NCBI GenBank assembly: GCA_017513245.1 | Contig: JAFXGK010000026.1 | Span: 40,906-104,905, forward strand | Reading direction: 5' to 3' | Source: Clostridia bacterium | GTDB lineage: Bacteria; Bacillota; Clostridia; Oscillospirales; Acutalibacteraceae | DNA length: 64,000 nt | In this document: positions 46,484 to 56,905 of the stretch, in pieces | How the letters are laid out: each line of letters starts with the position of its first letter | Position numbering within the stretch: the first letter of the stretch is position 1 | The notes under the pieces: generated by a model | Database searches by the model: none | What the model was told of the DNA's origin: nothing | Seen by the model: the letters and a program-made list of their open reading frames with translations, nothing else | Position numbers and translations under genes: made by a program

Positions 46484-48931
46484 TTATTCTTTCACGGTGA
46501 CAGTATATTTGCCGTCCTTAGCATCGCAGACTATTTTTTGCCCGCTTTTCACGGTTCCGTCAAGCATTTTTTCGCTTAGCAGATCCTCAATATTTGTCTG
46601 GATCGCGCGGCGCAGCGGTCTTGCACCGTAAATATCGTCAAAGCCTGCGTCGGCCACGGCACTGATTGCGGATTCGGTAAACTCAATTTCGATTCCCAAA
46701 TCAAGCATTCGCTTTTTAAGGGTATCAAGCATTCTTTCGGCAATTTTATTGATATCCTCACGCAAAAGCTTTCTAAACACGATAATATCATCGATTCGGT
46801 TAAGCATTTCGGGACGGAATTCCTTTTTTAGTTCGCCCAAAACCTCTTCGCGAATTGTCTCATCCGATTTGGCCTCAGATACGTTTTCGCCAAATCCAAA
46901 TGAGGTTCGTTTTTCGGTAATGAGGCGTGCGCCGATATTCGACGTCATAATAACCACTGTGTTTTTAAAGTTAACCTTCCTTCCCTGCGAATCGGTAAGC
47001 ATACCGTCGTCGAGAATCTGCAGCAGGATATTAAACACGTCGGGATGTGCTTTTTCAATTTCATCAAACAGCACCACAGAATACGGTGAACGGCGCACCT
47101 TCTCGGTAAGCTGACCGCCATCCTCAAAACCAACGTATCCCGGAGGCGAACCGATAAGACGCGACACAGTATGCTTTTCCATATATTCGGACATGTCGAT
47201 ACGAATCATCGCGTCCTCACTGCCGAACATAGCCTCGGCCAGTGTTTTGCAAAGTTCGGTTTTACCTACACCGGTGGGGCCCAGGAATATGAACGAACCG
47301 ATGGGTCGTTTGGGATCCTTAAGGCCCACCCGTCCGCGACGGATTGCGCGTGCAACGGCACTTACCGCCTCATCCTGACCAACAATACGGCCGTGCATCA
47401 CGTCCTCCAATCGCAGGAGTCGGTCACTTTCCTCTTCGGTGAGCTGAGTAAGCGGAATGCCGGTCCAACCCGATACAATATCCGCGATATCCTCGCCCTT
47501 TACAACGCCCGAAAGCTTTGCTTTATCCTCGTTCCACTTTTCCTTTTTTTCGGCTAGTGTTACGCGAAGTTGCTTCTCCTTATCGCGAAGTTGAGCCGCT
47601 TTTTCAAAATCCTGCGCGTTTACGGCGCCGGTTTTTTCGGCTTCGAGCTCAGCACATTTTGCCTCAAGTTCCTTTAATTCACTCGGCTCAACAAAAACGC
47701 GAAGTCTTACTCTCGATGCGGCTTCATCAATTAAATCAATGGCCTTATCGGGCAAAAATCTGTCGGCAATATAGCGCGCAGACAAATTTACTGCTTGCTC
47801 AATCGCTTCATCGCTGATTTTAATACCGTGATGCGCTTCATATTTATCTCTAAGTCCCTTTAATATTAAAACCGAATCCGCTTCGCTCGGCTCAGCAACG
47901 TTTACAGGTTGGAACCTGCGTTCCAGCGCCGCATCCTTTTCAATATGCTTGCGATACTCAGATATAGTGGTAGCGCCGATAACCTGCAAATCGCCACGCG
48001 CTAACGAAGGTTTTAAAATATTTGCAGCGTCGGTCGAGCCCTCGGAAGAGCCTGCGCCGATTATTGTGTGTACCTCGTCGATAAATAAGATAATATCGTC
48101 ATTCTTCGTCGCCTCGTCGATAACCGATTTGATTCTTTCTTCAAAATCGCCTCGATATTTCGTTCCTGCAACCATTCCGGTTAAATCAAGCGAGATTATT
48201 CGCTTATTGTTTAGAACGTCAGGAGTATCCTTATTTGCGATTTTTAGAGCCAATCCCTCGGCGATTGCAGTTTTACCGACACCCGGTTCGCCAATTAGAC
48301 ACGGGTTATTTTTTGTACGGCGGCAAAGAATTTGAATTACTCGTTCGATTTCCTCACTTCTTCCGATAACGGGGTCCATCTTACCTTTTTGAGCCTCTTC
48401 GGTGAGGTCACGTCCGAATTTATCAATGGTAGGCGTCTTACCGCCACCCTTTCTCTCGCCTGAGGCCGCTTCGGTAAACTCATCGGATTTTACGCCTACC
48501 GCTTTCATTACCTCATCTGTCAGCATTGCAACGTCAACGCCGAGCTCGCCTAAAAAGCGAACGGCATAATTATCGCCTTCGCTTAAAATCCCCAGCAAAA
48601 TATGCTCGGTGCCCACATAGCTTTTACCTATGCTTTTTGCTGAAGAAACGGCCGTTTCAAGCACTCTTTTAGCCTTGGGTGTAAAATAATCGGGGGTGAG
48701 ATTTATAGGCGTTCCTTCACCTATTTCTCTACGCAGTAACGCTTCTACCTTATCCTCGCTGATCCCCTTTGAAAGCAAAAGATCTGCAGCTGTGCCGCTT
48801 CCAACGCGCAAAAGTCCTAAGAGCAAATGCTCACTGCCGATATAGGTATGACCCAAAAGCTGGGCGCCCTTAATTGCAAGATTAATTGCAGTATTGGCTT
48901 TTTCGGTAAAACCGTTAAAATTATATTTCAT
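46484..48931 (-). CDS. clpC: ATP-dependent Clp protease ATPase subunit ClpC
   Basis: An 815-residue class I Hsp100 AAA+ unfoldase. It has two N-terminal Clp repeats ([24 protein letters not shown]), AAA1 with Walker [14 protein letters not shown] and VHTIIGAG, a short UVR-bearing middle domain ([19 protein letters not shown]) and AAA2 with [20 protein letters not shown]. It works with ClpP and the adaptor/arginine kinase McsB to degrade damaged or phospho-arginine-tagged proteins. Last gene of the CtsR-controlled operon. Confidence 0.97.
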   Translation of the reverse strand: MKYNFNGFTEKANTAINLAIKGAQLLGHTYIGSEHLLLGLLRVGSGTAADLLLSKGISEDKVEALLRREIGEGTPINLTPDYFTPKAKRVLETAVSSAKSIGKSYVGTEHILLGILSEGDNYAVRFLGELGVDVAMLTDEVMKAVGVKSDEFTEAASGERKGGGKTPTIDKFGRDLTEEAQKGKMDPVIGRSEEIERVIQILCRRTKNNPCLIGEPGVGKTAIAEGLALKIANKDTPDVLNNKRIISLDLTGMVAGTKYRGDFEERIKSVIDEATKNDDIILFIDEVHTIIGAGSSEGSTDAANILKPSLARGDLQVIGATTISEYRKHIEKDAALERRFQPVNVAEPSEADSVLILKGLRDKYEAHHGIKISDEAIEQAVNLSARYIADRFLPDKAIDLIDEAASRVRLRVFVEPSELKELEAKCAELEAEKTGAVNAQDFEKAAQLRDKEKQLRVTLAEKKEKWNEDKAKLSGVVKGEDIADIVSGWTGIPLTQLTEEESDRLLRLEDVMHGRIVGQDEAVSAVARAIRRGRVGLKDPKRPIGSFIFLGPTGVGKTELCKTLAEAMFGSEDAMIRIDMSEYMEKHTVSRLIGSPPGYVGFEDGGQLTEKVRRSPYSVVLFDEIEKAHPDVFNILLQILDDGMLTDSQGRKVNFKNTVVIMTSNIGARLITEKRTSFGFGENVSEAKSDETIREEVLGELKKEFRPEMLNRIDDIIVFRKLLREDINKIAERMLDTLKKRMLDLGIEIEFTESAISAVADAGFDDIYGARPLRRAIQTNIEDLLSEKMLDGTVKSGQKIVCDAKDGKYTVTVKE

Positions 48932-48937
48932 CTATAT

Positions 48938-49948
48938 TCACTCCAATTGTTCTCTAACCAGTTTAGCACGGCATATATCACGGTCATCGGGCGTCATAAT
49001 GCCGTAGGTTTTTTGCAACATATAAGGCTGACACTCAACCAAAAGCTTTGTAGGTAGCGTGGGGTCGATATCGATAACTCCCAACGCGCACCCAAGCTTA
49101 ATTTTTGAAATATGCTGCATAAATTCTTCGCTCGATAAGATAAGTTGATATTTAAGGGTTCCGTATGCCCTCATAACACTGTCTTCGAGCAGTATTTTGT
49201 TTGCAAGAGCTCTGTCCTCACGCTCTTTCGCAATAATCTGCATGGCAATAGACTGAAGGTTTTCAAGGGCATTTTTCTCTGAAATTCCCAAGGTAATCTG
49301 ATTTGAAAGCTGATAAAGCGACGCTGAAGATTTTGTGCCCTCACCATACATTCCTCGTATTGTAAGACCAAATTTCGATACGGTCTCAGCAATAGACGCT
49401 AAAGCTCCGTTACCCTCTATTATAGGCAAATGGAGCATCAATGATGCTCGTAAACCGGTGCCGAGATTTGTCGGACACTGGGTCAAATAGCCGAATTGAT
49501 CGTCATACGCAAAGGTAATGTGATTAGACAGAATATCGTCAATTCTGTCGGCGGTGGCATAAGCCTCATCTAAAGCGAGACCCGATTTTATTACCTGAAT
49601 ACGGATGTGATCTTCCTCGCACACCATAATGCTTACGCTCTCATCAGAGGAAATTATAAGTATCTTATCTTTGCGGTTCGCTGCAAAATCGGGGCTGATA
49701 ATATGCCGTTCAACCATTGCACAAGCCTCTTCGTCAGAGATGCTGTTCATATCAATAACGTTTAACTTCTCAAATCCCTCCGAAACTGCGCAGTCAAGTG
49801 CATTTTTTACCTCATCATTGACGGCTTTTAGCTGTTCTTTGTTTATTCTGGAAGGAAAAGGCAAACCTTTAATATTTCGTGCAATGCGTACTCGCGTACT
49901 TACGGTAACGTCGCCCTCGGCACCGAGTTCTTTATACCATTGACTCAT
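48938..49948 (-). CDS. mcsB: Protein arginine kinase McsB
   Basis: A 336-residue enzyme of the phosphagen-kinase fold: VTVSTRVRIARNIKGLPFPS, DQFGYLTQCPTNLGTGLRAS and IRGMYGEGTKSSASLYQLSNQ. It phosphorylates arginines on client proteins and on CtsR, marking them for ClpCP. It starts 4 bp before the mcsA stop, so the pair is translationally coupled. Confidence 0.96.
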   Translation of the reverse strand: MSQWYKELGAEGDVTVSTRVRIARNIKGLPFPSRINKEQLKAVNDEVKNALDCAVSEGFEKLNVIDMNSISDEEACAMVERHIISPDFAANRKDKILIISSDESVSIMVCEEDHIRIQVIKSGLALDEAYATADRIDDILSNHITFAYDDQFGYLTQCPTNLGTGLRASLMLHLPIIEGNGALASIAETVSKFGLTIRGMYGEGTKSSASLYQLSNQITLGISEKNALENLQSIAMQIIAKEREDRALANKILLEDSVMRAYGTLKYQLILSSEEFMQHISKIKLGCALGVIDIDPTLPTKLLVECQPYMLQKTYGIMTPDDRDICRAKLVREQLE

Positions 49949-50454
49949 TTTTGTTCACCCTCCTCCAAGCTTTTAATTTCATCGCGCAGAACCGCAGCTT
50001 TTTCAAATTCCTCGGCTTTTATTGCCTCTAAAAGCTGTGTTCGCAATTGTTCTATTTTAGATTCCTCGGAAACGGCAACCAAACCGGCTCCTACGCTATT
50101 TAGGCGCTTACCGGTATGCTCAGTGGTGCCGTGCAAACGGCGCAGATACGGTAAGAGTCGGTCTTTAAAGGTGGCGTAGCATTCGGAACAACCCATTTTA
50201 CCGGTTTCGGCTATATCGGAAAAAGCGGTACCGCAACAACTGCAACGGGTTTCCTTAATTGTGCCGGTTGCCAATTCGTTACCGAACATAGACGCCAACA
50301 TCGAAGCAAAGCTGTTGTTTGCAAACTGGGAATATCCCTCCGCCGCGGCGCAAAAACCGCAAAGATTTTTCTCGGTTACAACGCCGTTAATTACAGTTTT
50401 TATATGGGTTGTAGCGGTATTTTTATGACATTTTTCGCAAAGCATTGTATACAC
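49945..50454 (-). CDS. mcsA: McsA, zinc-finger activator of McsB
   Basis: A 169-residue protein with zinc-binding CxxC pairs (CEKCHKNTATTHIK, CGFC, CSCCGTAF, GCSEC) and a C-terminal UVR motif (LLEAIKAEEFEKAAVLRDEIK). It activates McsB and senses metal or redox stress. Second gene of the ctsR operon. Confidence 0.95.
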   Translation of the reverse strand: MYTMLCEKCHKNTATTHIKTVINGVVTEKNLCGFCAAAEGYSQFANNSFASMLASMFGNELATGTIKETRCSCCGTAFSDIAETGKMGCSECYATFKDRLLPYLRRLHGTTEHTGKRLNSVGAGLVAVSEESKIEQLRTQLLEAIKAEEFEKAAVLRDEIKSLEEGEQK

Positions 50455-50459
50455 ACTCC

Positions 50460-50912
50460 TTACATTAACGATAAAAGCATTTGCTTCATAAGCGATGCAC
50501 GCGCAGTATCGCGATAAATTACAGGTATGCTACCCAAAGTATTGTCGGATACAGCCGCTAAAATCAATGTTGCCGATTTGCGGTCGATTATTTCACCCTG
50601 AAGGCAATTTTCTATTAAAATACGAGCGGCCAGCGGGTCAAGTTCTCCACCGATTGAGTTGATGATATGCATAATTGCAGACGCACGATTTACTCGCACG
50701 CGCGTTATACGTATATAGCCACCGCCGCCTCTGCGACTTTCAATAATATAGCCGTTTTCGGGCGTGAATCGCGAAGATAAAACGTAGTTAATCTGGCTTG
50801 GTACGCATCCGAGCGAATTAGCAAGCTCATTACGTTGGATTTCAGCAGTTCCGCCCTCAGATTCGTTAAGGATATCCAAAATTTGTTTTGTTATTAAATC
50901 ACTTAATCTCAT
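50460..50912 (-). CDS. ctsR: Class III stress gene repressor CtsR
   Basis: A 150-residue winged-helix repressor: LSDLITKQILDILNESEGGTAEIQRNELA, GCVPSQINYVLSSRFTPENGYI, and the glycine-rich wing ESRRGGGGYIRITRV that senses heat and binds DNA. The start at 50912 follows GGAAAGGTCAAAGTGGT. It controls its own operon by binding GGTCAAA-type repeats at its promoter. Confidence 0.96.
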   Translation of the reverse strand: MRLSDLITKQILDILNESEGGTAEIQRNELANSLGCVPSQINYVLSSRFTPENGYIIESRRGGGGYIRITRVRVNRASAIMHIINSIGGELDPLAARILIENCLQGEIIDRKSATLILAAVSDNTLGSIPVIYRDTARASLMKQMLLSLM

Positions 50913-50942
50913 ACCACTTTGACCTTTCCTGATTTTAATTAT

Positions 50943-50971
50943 ATTATAACACAAGGTCAGGAAAAGTCAAA
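50943..50971 (-). promoter_or_regulatory. ctsR promoter overlapped by a CtsR operator
   Basis: Minus-strand TATAAT (50948-50943) with a TTGACT -35 (50970-50965). The + strand reads GGTCAGG-AAA-AGTCAAA at 50955-50971, two heptads matching the CtsR direct repeat (GGTCAAA spaced by three) with two mismatches, covering the -35. Further GGTCAAA heptads lie on the minus strand near 50987-50993 and at the ctsR ribosome site. Confidence 0.8.
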
Positions 50972-51074
50972 TATTTTTTATAAATTTTTTGACCTTCCCT
51001 TTTTTTGTGGCTTCAGTAACAAAAAAATCCTATTGGCATAGTATGTTATTGAAGACTGAAGGGAGGTCTGTCAA

Positions 51075-51194
51075 ATGTGTAATTCCAATTGTTCTTTTGG
51101 CGGAAACGGCTGCACTTGGATTATTATCCTCGTGCTCATCCTCATCTGCTGCGGCGGTAACGGTGGCTGCGGTAACAACGACTGCTGCTGCTAA
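51075..51194 (+). CDS. 39-residue cysteine/glycine-rich membrane peptide
   Basis: A short gene missed by length filters. It begins MCNSNCSFGGNGCTWIIILV, has one hydrophobic helix (WIIILVLILI), and ends in a Cys/Gly/Asn-rich tail (CCGGNGGCGNNDCCC). GGGAGGTCTGTCAA precedes the ATG and a strong terminator follows the stop. The architecture resembles short Gly-rich YjcZ-type sporulation peptides and the cysteine-rich peptides seen in clostridial genomes. Eight of its 39 residues are cysteine, so metal binding or disulfide crosslinking in the spore or envelope is plausible. Confidence 0.75.
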   Translation: MCNSNCSFGGNGCTWIIILVLILICCGGNGGCGNNDCCC

Positions 51195-51211
51195 TCAGCC
51201 ACATCCATAAG

Positions 51212-51245
51212 AAAAGAGCCTATCCGTTTGGATAGGCTCTTGTTC
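51212..51245. terminator. Bidirectional terminator between the Cys-rich peptide and ftsZ
   Basis: A 12-bp stem AAGAGCCTATCC / GGATAGGCTCTT with a GTTT loop; serves both convergent genes. Confidence 0.9.
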
Positions 51246-51259
51246 TATGTAATATTAAA

Positions 51260-52321
51260 TTACTTATTGAATACACCGAGAACAGAGATGTAATCTTCCT
51301 CAGAATCCTCGTTGTTGGATACTAAATCACCAAACTGGCTGGTAATGTCGTTCTTGTTCTTCTTGCTGTCACCAAGACCGGTAGCAACAACGGTAACGCG
51401 AATGGTATCCTCAATAGTGTCATCAAGCTGAGCACCCCAGATAATGGTTGCTTCGGGGTTAGCCATTTCAGCGATGATGGTAGAAGCCTGCTCAACCTCT
51501 TCGAGGCCGATGTCAGCAGAACCGGTAATGCTGATAATAACACCCTGTGCATTGTCCATAGAGGTTTCGATAAGCGGGCTGTTGATAGCCATCTTAGCAG
51601 CCTGCTCAGCCTTATCGCGACCCTCGGCAACACCAACGCCCATGTGTGCATAACCTGCATCCTTCATGATGGTAGTAACATCAGCGAAGTCGAGGTTAAC
51701 GAGAGCGGTAACGTTGATAAGTTCAGAGATGCTCTGTACGCCCTGACGGAGAACGTCATCTGCGATTTCGAAAGCATTCTTGAAGGTAATCTTCTGCTCA
51801 GATACGAACTTAAGACGCTCGTTCGGGATAACAACTAAGCTGTCAACCTGCTCACGGAGAGCTGCAATACCGGCTTCAGCCTGTTCCATTCTCTTCTTGC
51901 CTTCGAAAGCGAAGGGCTTGGTAACGATACCAACGGTAAGGATACCGAGTTCACGAGCAATACCTGCAACAATGGGAGCTGCACCTGTACCGGTACCGCC
52001 GCCCATACCTGCGGTAATAAAGATCATATCTGCATCCTTGATGGAAGCTGTGATTTCATCCTTAGACTCCTCAGCAGAGTTTCTGCCGCGCTCGGGGTTG
52101 GCGCCTGCGCCCATACCGCCAGCCGACTTCTCGCCGATCTGAATCTTCTGGTTTGCCTTAGAAAGATATAATGCTGCTTTATCGGTGTTAATGGCTACAA
52201 ATTCAACGCCGCGTACGCCTGCGTCAACCATGCGATTGATAGCGTTACCGCCGCCGCCGCCTACACCTACAACCTTAATTTTTACTACGTTGCTGAGTTC
52301 GTTTGAAACTTCAAATGACAT
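51260..52321 (-). CDS. ftsZ: Cell division protein FtsZ
   Basis: A 353-residue tubulin homologue. It has [16 protein letters not shown], the GTP signature [13 protein letters not shown], and [20 protein letters not shown]. The C-terminus is short and ends [13 protein letters not shown] with little of the usual FtsA/SepF-binding motif. ATG at 52321 behind GGAAAGGTTGAAGAAA. ftsA is not adjacent, as in many clostridia. Separated from ftsQ by 120 bp. Confidence 0.97.
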   Translation of the reverse strand: MSFEVSNELSNVVKIKVVGVGGGGGNAINRMVDAGVRGVEFVAINTDKAALYLSKANQKIQIGEKSAGGMGAGANPERGRNSAEESKDEITASIKDADMIFITAGMGGGTGTGAAPIVAGIARELGILTVGIVTKPFAFEGKKRMEQAEAGIAALREQVDSLVVIPNERLKFVSEQKITFKNAFEIADDVLRQGVQSISELINVTALVNLDFADVTTIMKDAGYAHMGVGVAEGRDKAEQAAKMAINSPLIETSMDNAQGVIISITGSADIGLEEVEQASTIIAEMANPEATIIWGAQLDDTIEDTIRVTVVATGLGDSKKNKNDITSQFGDLVSNNEDSEEDYISVLGVFNK

Positions 52322-52441
52322 TTTCTTCAACCTTTCCAATATGTTTTATATAAACTTTGAAAAATATGCTTGTACAAAACAATTACACAAAATGATAATA
52401 TCACATTATATAATAAATTTCAATGCCTATTTTCAAAAAAT

Positions 52442-53281
52442 TTAACTATTTTCTTGCGTTTTTTGAATATTTTTAGTCGCAAAACCGAAAATATCGATTT
52501 TCTTATCTCTAAAAATTGCTTCCGCGTCGTTGCTTGTCCAATTGCTGAGGTCTACGGTACCCTGTGCACTCTCCTCCATTTCGGGCAACATTGTCGAAAG
52601 ATGGAGCAGTTTGCGCTCAAGGTCAACCCTACTTCCCAACAGAACCAAAATGCGGTCGTTTATGATGATTCGCAGGTCGATATCATTGCTTACGCTGATT
52701 CCCGTGACCTTTAATTTTTGCACTTCGCAAAGGCTTTTAAGCTCCTTAAGAAGGGATTTGTTTTCGTCCGATATCTTGACCTTGTTTCCCGGTGCCGGAC
52801 CCTTAAAATCGGAAATTCTGAGCAGCATACAGCCTGCGGGTGCCTCTATTCCCCTCTCTATCACTTTGTAGTCCGAATCGGTAACGTAAAAAACGCCATC
52901 CGCTACAAAATAATAGGTAGGAACAGCGGTATCAACGGTAATTTTCACCGTGTCCGGAAATTGCTTTTTAACCGTTATTTTACCGCTTTGCGGAAGCTTT
53001 TTGGCAATGCGGTTTATAACCTTGTTTTTTGATAACATGATGATGTTATCATCCTCTATACCGCTGGCAGAAATTATATCCTCCTCGGTATAGATGCTCT
53101 TGCCTTCAACCACAACGTTTTTTATGGGGAAAAGTACGGTTGCAGACAGCACTAAAAACACCGCCAAAGCGATTATCATAAACGCAGAAAAAAACAACAT
53201 AAGCTTTCTTTTTCTGCGTTTATTGCGCTTTTTAACGGTTCGTCTAACGGCCGTTTCTCTTTTGTTGTCCTTTTCTTTCAT
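52442..53281 (-). CDS. ftsQ: Cell division protein FtsQ/DivIB
   Basis: A 279-residue bitopic protein with a basic cytoplasmic N-terminus (RRTVKKRNKRRKRK), one membrane helix (FFSAFMIIALAVFLVLSATVLF), a POTRA domain (PIKNVVVEGKSIYTEEDII) and a DivIB beta region (SDYKVIERGIE, DLRIIINDRILVLLGS). Part of the FtsQ-FtsL-FtsB complex in the divisome. The start at 53281 is 4 bp after the murA stop. Confidence 0.92.
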   Translation of the reverse strand: MKEKDNKRETAVRRTVKKRNKRRKRKLMLFFSAFMIIALAVFLVLSATVLFPIKNVVVEGKSIYTEEDIISASGIEDDNIIMLSKNKVINRIAKKLPQSGKITVKKQFPDTVKITVDTAVPTYYFVADGVFYVTDSDYKVIERGIEAPAGCMLLRISDFKGPAPGNKVKISDENKSLLKELKSLCEVQKLKVTGISVSNDIDLRIIINDRILVLLGSRVDLERKLLHLSTMLPEMEESAQGTVDLSNWTSNDAEAIFRDKKIDIFGFATKNIQKTQENS

Positions 53282-53285
53282 CAAA

Positions 53286-54539
53286 TCATTTCCTTTTAAT
53301 GTCTGCACCTAATTGGCGCAGATTTTCTTCAATATTCTCGTATCCGCGATCAATATGAAAAATTTTATCTATTTCGGTTTTTCCGTGCGCCGCAAGTCCT
53401 GCAATAATCAAAGCTGCGCCGCCGCGAAGGTCGGTTGAATTAACGCGTGCACCCGAAAGTCTGTCAACACCGTCAATAACGGCCACTCGGTCAGCGGTTT
53501 TAATTTTTGCACCCAATCGCCTAAGCTCACCTATGTATTTATAACGATTTTCGAAGATATTCTCAATAAACATTGAACTGCCTTGGGCGACTGTTGCTGC
53601 CGCTACAATTAGCGGCCCTGCATCGGTGGGAAAACCCGGGTATACCAGACTTTGAACGCCTGAAAAACGGGATAATCTGTGCGGAGCGGAAAGTTTAATT
53701 TCATTGTGCGAATAACTAACGTCGCAACCCATTTCACCAAACACGGAAATGACGGATAAAAGTTGCTCCGAAAGCACTCCCTTGAGCAAGACCTCCCCGC
53801 CCGTTACCGACGCCGCAGACATATACGTGGCAGTAACGATTCGGTCCGGAATTACGGTATGCTCGGCACCGTGAAGTGACCGCACGCCTTCAATGATTAT
53901 TTTATCATTACCGGCACCGCAAATACGTGCTCCCGCACGGTTTAAAAAGTTTTGTAAATCGACTATTTCAGGCTCTTTTGCTGCGTTGCTGATAACCGTT
54001 TTTCCTTGCGCGTAAACTGCGGCAAGCATAATATTTTCGGTAGCCCCGACACTTGGAAAGGCCAAATGAATATCATTTCCGCGAAGCCTGCCCTTTGCGA
54101 CGCAATCGATATATCCGTGATTGTCAATAATTTGCATTCCCAACCGGCCGAGTGCAGATAAATGCAAATCTATGGGACGCGGACCGAGTTCGCAGCCACC
54201 GGGACTGCTTAGCCGAGCCCTGCCGAGGCGGCCTGCAATTGCGCCTAACCATACTATCGAAGAACGCATTTCCTGCATTAACTCGTCGGGTATGTCAAAC
54301 CGTGATAAACCATCGGAGTTTATAACTATTGTGCTCCCCTCACGACGGCAACTGCAGCCGAGGTGTTCGAGAATCCTCACTGAAGAATCGACGTCCGAAA
54401 GGTTTGGACAATTATGTATCACACACTCGCCTTTGCACAAAATTGTTGCCGCCAAAATCGGCAAAACGCTGTTTTTGGCTCCGTGTACAATTAGCTCACC
54501 GCTAAGGCGGCTGCCTCCGTTAATGTATAGCTTCGACAT
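53286..54539 (-). CDS. murA: UDP-N-acetylglucosamine 1-carboxyvinyltransferase (MurA)
   Basis: A 417-residue enolpyruvyl transferase for the first committed step of peptidoglycan synthesis. LSGELIVHGAKNSVLPILAA is followed by the catalytic cysteine in SSPGGCELGPRPIDLHL, AFPSVGATENIMLAAV, and YPGFPTDAGPLIVAAATVAQG. The presence of Cys means fosfomycin sensitivity is expected for this copy. ATG at 54539 follows GAGGGTG. Within the cell-wall cluster between murG and ftsQ. Confidence 0.95.
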   Translation of the reverse strand: MSKLYINGGSRLSGELIVHGAKNSVLPILAATILCKGECVIHNCPNLSDVDSSVRILEHLGCSCRREGSTIVINSDGLSRFDIPDELMQEMRSSIVWLGAIAGRLGRARLSSPGGCELGPRPIDLHLSALGRLGMQIIDNHGYIDCVAKGRLRGNDIHLAFPSVGATENIMLAAVYAQGKTVISNAAKEPEIVDLQNFLNRAGARICGAGNDKIIIEGVRSLHGAEHTVIPDRIVTATYMSAASVTGGEVLLKGVLSEQLLSVISVFGEMGCDVSYSHNEIKLSAPHRLSRFSGVQSLVYPGFPTDAGPLIVAAATVAQGSSMFIENIFENRYKYIGELRRLGAKIKTADRVAVIDGVDRLSGARVNSTDLRGGAALIIAGLAAHGKTEIDKIFHIDRGYENIEENLRQLGADIKRK

Positions 54540-54602
54540 ATGTTTGCACCCTCTCGCATGAAGCTTATAATTCATACTATGAGATGCAACTATTTTTGCT
54601 AC

Positions 54603-55718
54603 TTAAAGCAATTTCATAATTACGTCGTAAATCTTCTCGTTTGAGTCACTAATTGCTGATTTTTTTGCATTTATGCTCATTTGCTCTAGGGTGGAAGCGT
54701 CGCCGATTATATCGGAAACCATTTTGGCAAGAGTGTCGCCGTTTAGGTCCTTTTCCTCAATAATTTCGGCTGCTCCGGCCGATTTTAACGACATTGCATT
54801 ATGGAACTGATGATTTTCTGCAACGTAGGGCGAAGGTATTAAAATCGCGGCTTTACCGCAATTTTGAAGTTCGCTTAATGTAATAGCACCCGAACGACAA
54901 ATAACAAGGTCGGCCGCGGCCAAACAAACGTCCATATCGTTTATGTATTCACGAACGGTAATTTTAGGATGCTTTTCTAGATTAATGCCCTCCGCCTTAA
55001 TATCTTCAAGCATATCACTGTATCCACTCTTGCCGGTGCCGTGAATATGGAATATTTCGTCCTTTTCCGCATGCCATTTAATAAGTCCGACAACCGCCTT
55101 ATTAATTGGGCGAGCTCCCAAACTGCCGCCAAAGGACAGAATTACCGGAGAGTTACCAACTCCCAGTTTTTTGCGAGCCTCTTCACGGTTGGCGCTTAAT
55201 ACGCTCATACGAACGGGGTTGCCCGTAACGATAGGTTTATTTTTGCAACGAAGATGTTTTTCTGCTTCGGGGAATGCGAGCATAACCTCGTCAACCATCG
55301 AAGAAAGCGCCTTGTTTGTCACACCCGGATATGCATTTTGCTCGTGTATGCAGCACTTAATATTAAGCTTTGCTGCTTCGCGAAGCACGGGACCGCTTAC
55401 ATATCCGCCCGTGCCTACTACAACATCGGGTTTTAATTCTTTTAGTAATTTTTTTGCCGCTTTGGATGAGGTGAACATCTTGATTACGGCAGAAAAATTT
55501 TTCTTAATATTCGAGAGCGAAATCTGACGCTGAAAGCCTGCCACCTCGATTGTATAGAAATCATAGCCCGCCTCACGAACCAAGCGCGATTCAAGGCCAC
55601 GTTCCGTACCGATATAGCTGATTTTTGCATCAGGATGCTTTTCCTTAATATAGCCGGCCACTGCCAGAGCGGGATTTATATGACCCGCAGTACCTCCGCC
55701 TGCAAAAAGAATGTGCAT
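54603..55718 (-). CDS. murG: UDP-GlcNAc--lipid I GlcNAc-transferase (MurG)
   Basis: A 371-residue GT28 enzyme converting lipid I to lipid II on the cytoplasmic face of the membrane. N-terminal glycine loop FAGGGTAGHINPALAVA, then VVGTGGYVSGPVLREA, IHEQNAYPGVTNK, ILSFGGSLGARPINKAV and the C-domain ICRSGAITLSELQNCGKAAILIPSP. ATG at 55718, 8 bases after GAGAGGTG. Confidence 0.96.
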   Translation of the reverse strand: MHILFAGGGTAGHINPALAVAGYIKEKHPDAKISYIGTERGLESRLVREAGYDFYTIEVAGFQRQISLSNIKKNFSAVIKMFTSSKAAKKLLKELKPDVVVGTGGYVSGPVLREAAKLNIKCCIHEQNAYPGVTNKALSSMVDEVMLAFPEAEKHLRCKNKPIVTGNPVRMSVLSANREEARKKLGVGNSPVILSFGGSLGARPINKAVVGLIKWHAEKDEIFHIHGTGKSGYSDMLEDIKAEGINLEKHPKITVREYINDMDVCLAAADLVICRSGAITLSELQNCGKAAILIPSPYVAENHQFHNAMSLKSAGAAEIIEEKDLNGDTLAKMVSDIIGDASTLEQMSINAKKSAISDSNEKIYDVIMKLL

Positions 55719-55741
55719 ACCGTTCACCTCTCGAATTGATT

Positions 55742-56884
55742 TTAGGTTTTTTCTAATGAACTTGAACGCGATACCGAAAGCACCACGCCCATCTCCGCCA
55801 AAAGAATTATAAGCGCTGTACCGCCGTAACTAAAGAAAGGAAGGCTTATTCCCGTGTTGGGAATGGTGTTTGTAACAACCATAATATTGAGCGCTACCTG
55901 AAGGCCAACCTGGAAGGTAAGTCCCAAAGCCAGAAGAGAACCGAACTTATCCTTGGCGCGCATCGCAACTACAAATCCGCGCCAGATCAGGGCACAGAAA
56001 ATAATGATTATTACCATAGCGCCGATGAGTCCGAGTTCTTCACAGACAATAGAAAAAATGAAGTCGTTGTGCGGTTCGGGAACCCATAAATGCTTAAGGC
56101 GTGACTGACCCAGTCCCCTTCCTAAAACACCGCCCGAGCCGATTGCCAAAAGCGACTGAATGGTCTGATAGCCTGCACCAACGGGGTCTGACCACGGGTC
56201 AAGCCACGAGGTCATACGATTTGATGCATAGCCTAAAAACTTGGTTAAAATAAAATATCCGGAAACGCCAAGCACGCCCATAAGCACTACGCCGATGGTT
56301 GCCAACTTTTTCGAAAGTCCGCCAACGTATATCATAACAATGCCGATGCCCAGGATGAGCACTGTAGCCGATACGTGTGTTTCAAATACTACAAGTCCGC
56401 AAACCAGCGCTAAAAGCCCAAGTAAAATGGCAATGAAAGAAAATCTGTCCATATTTGAGGAATTCTTTGAAATCAAATGAGCAAACAGCACGATTATTGC
56501 AAACTTACCGATTTCGGAGGGCTGGAACTGTATAGGACCTACCGTTATCCAGCGGTGAACGTTTGCTATCGGCGGGAAGCCGTAAACCGCAATCAACAGC
56601 ACAATGGCTATGATATAAATCGGAACGGCAAATTTACGATATATGTGATAATCGATTCGCGACACGATAAACATTACAAGAACGCCGACCGCCGCGAAAA
56701 TAAACTGCTTAATTATAAAGTGAAAGCTGTTTCCGTAATAGGTATAAGCATACGAATAGCTGGCAGAAAACAGCATAATAAGTCCGACAACGAGCAAAGT
56801 CATTACCAGACCGAGAAAAGCAATATCAAATTTTCCGCCCGACGACTGTCGGTTTTTCGTAGATAAGCTTTTTATTTTACGCAT
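55742..56884 (-). CDS. ftsW: SEDS peptidoglycan glycosyltransferase FtsW/SpoVE
   Basis: A 380-residue polytopic SEDS protein: PIQFQPSEIGKFAIIVLFAHL, LLAIGSGGVLGRGLGQSRLKHLWVPEPHNDFIFSIVCEELGL (split here as GSGGVLGRGLGQS and PEPHNDFIFSIVCEELG), and NTIPNTGISLPFFSYGGTALI. It polymerises lipid II with its partner transpeptidase. By position it corresponds to SpoVE of B. subtilis; a separate FtsW elsewhere cannot be excluded. Confidence 0.95.
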   Translation of the reverse strand: MRKIKSLSTKNRQSSGGKFDIAFLGLVMTLLVVGLIMLFSASYSYAYTYYGNSFHFIIKQFIFAAVGVLVMFIVSRIDYHIYRKFAVPIYIIAIVLLIAVYGFPPIANVHRWITVGPIQFQPSEIGKFAIIVLFAHLISKNSSNMDRFSFIAILLGLLALVCGLVVFETHVSATVLILGIGIVMIYVGGLSKKLATIGVVLMGVLGVSGYFILTKFLGYASNRMTSWLDPWSDPVGAGYQTIQSLLAIGSGGVLGRGLGQSRLKHLWVPEPHNDFIFSIVCEELGLIGAMVIIIIFCALIWRGFVVAMRAKDKFGSLLALGLTFQVGLQVALNIMVVTNTIPNTGISLPFFSYGGTALIILLAEMGVVLSVSRSSSLEKT

Positions 56885-56905
56885 TTTTCCGCCTCAAAAA
56901 TTATT

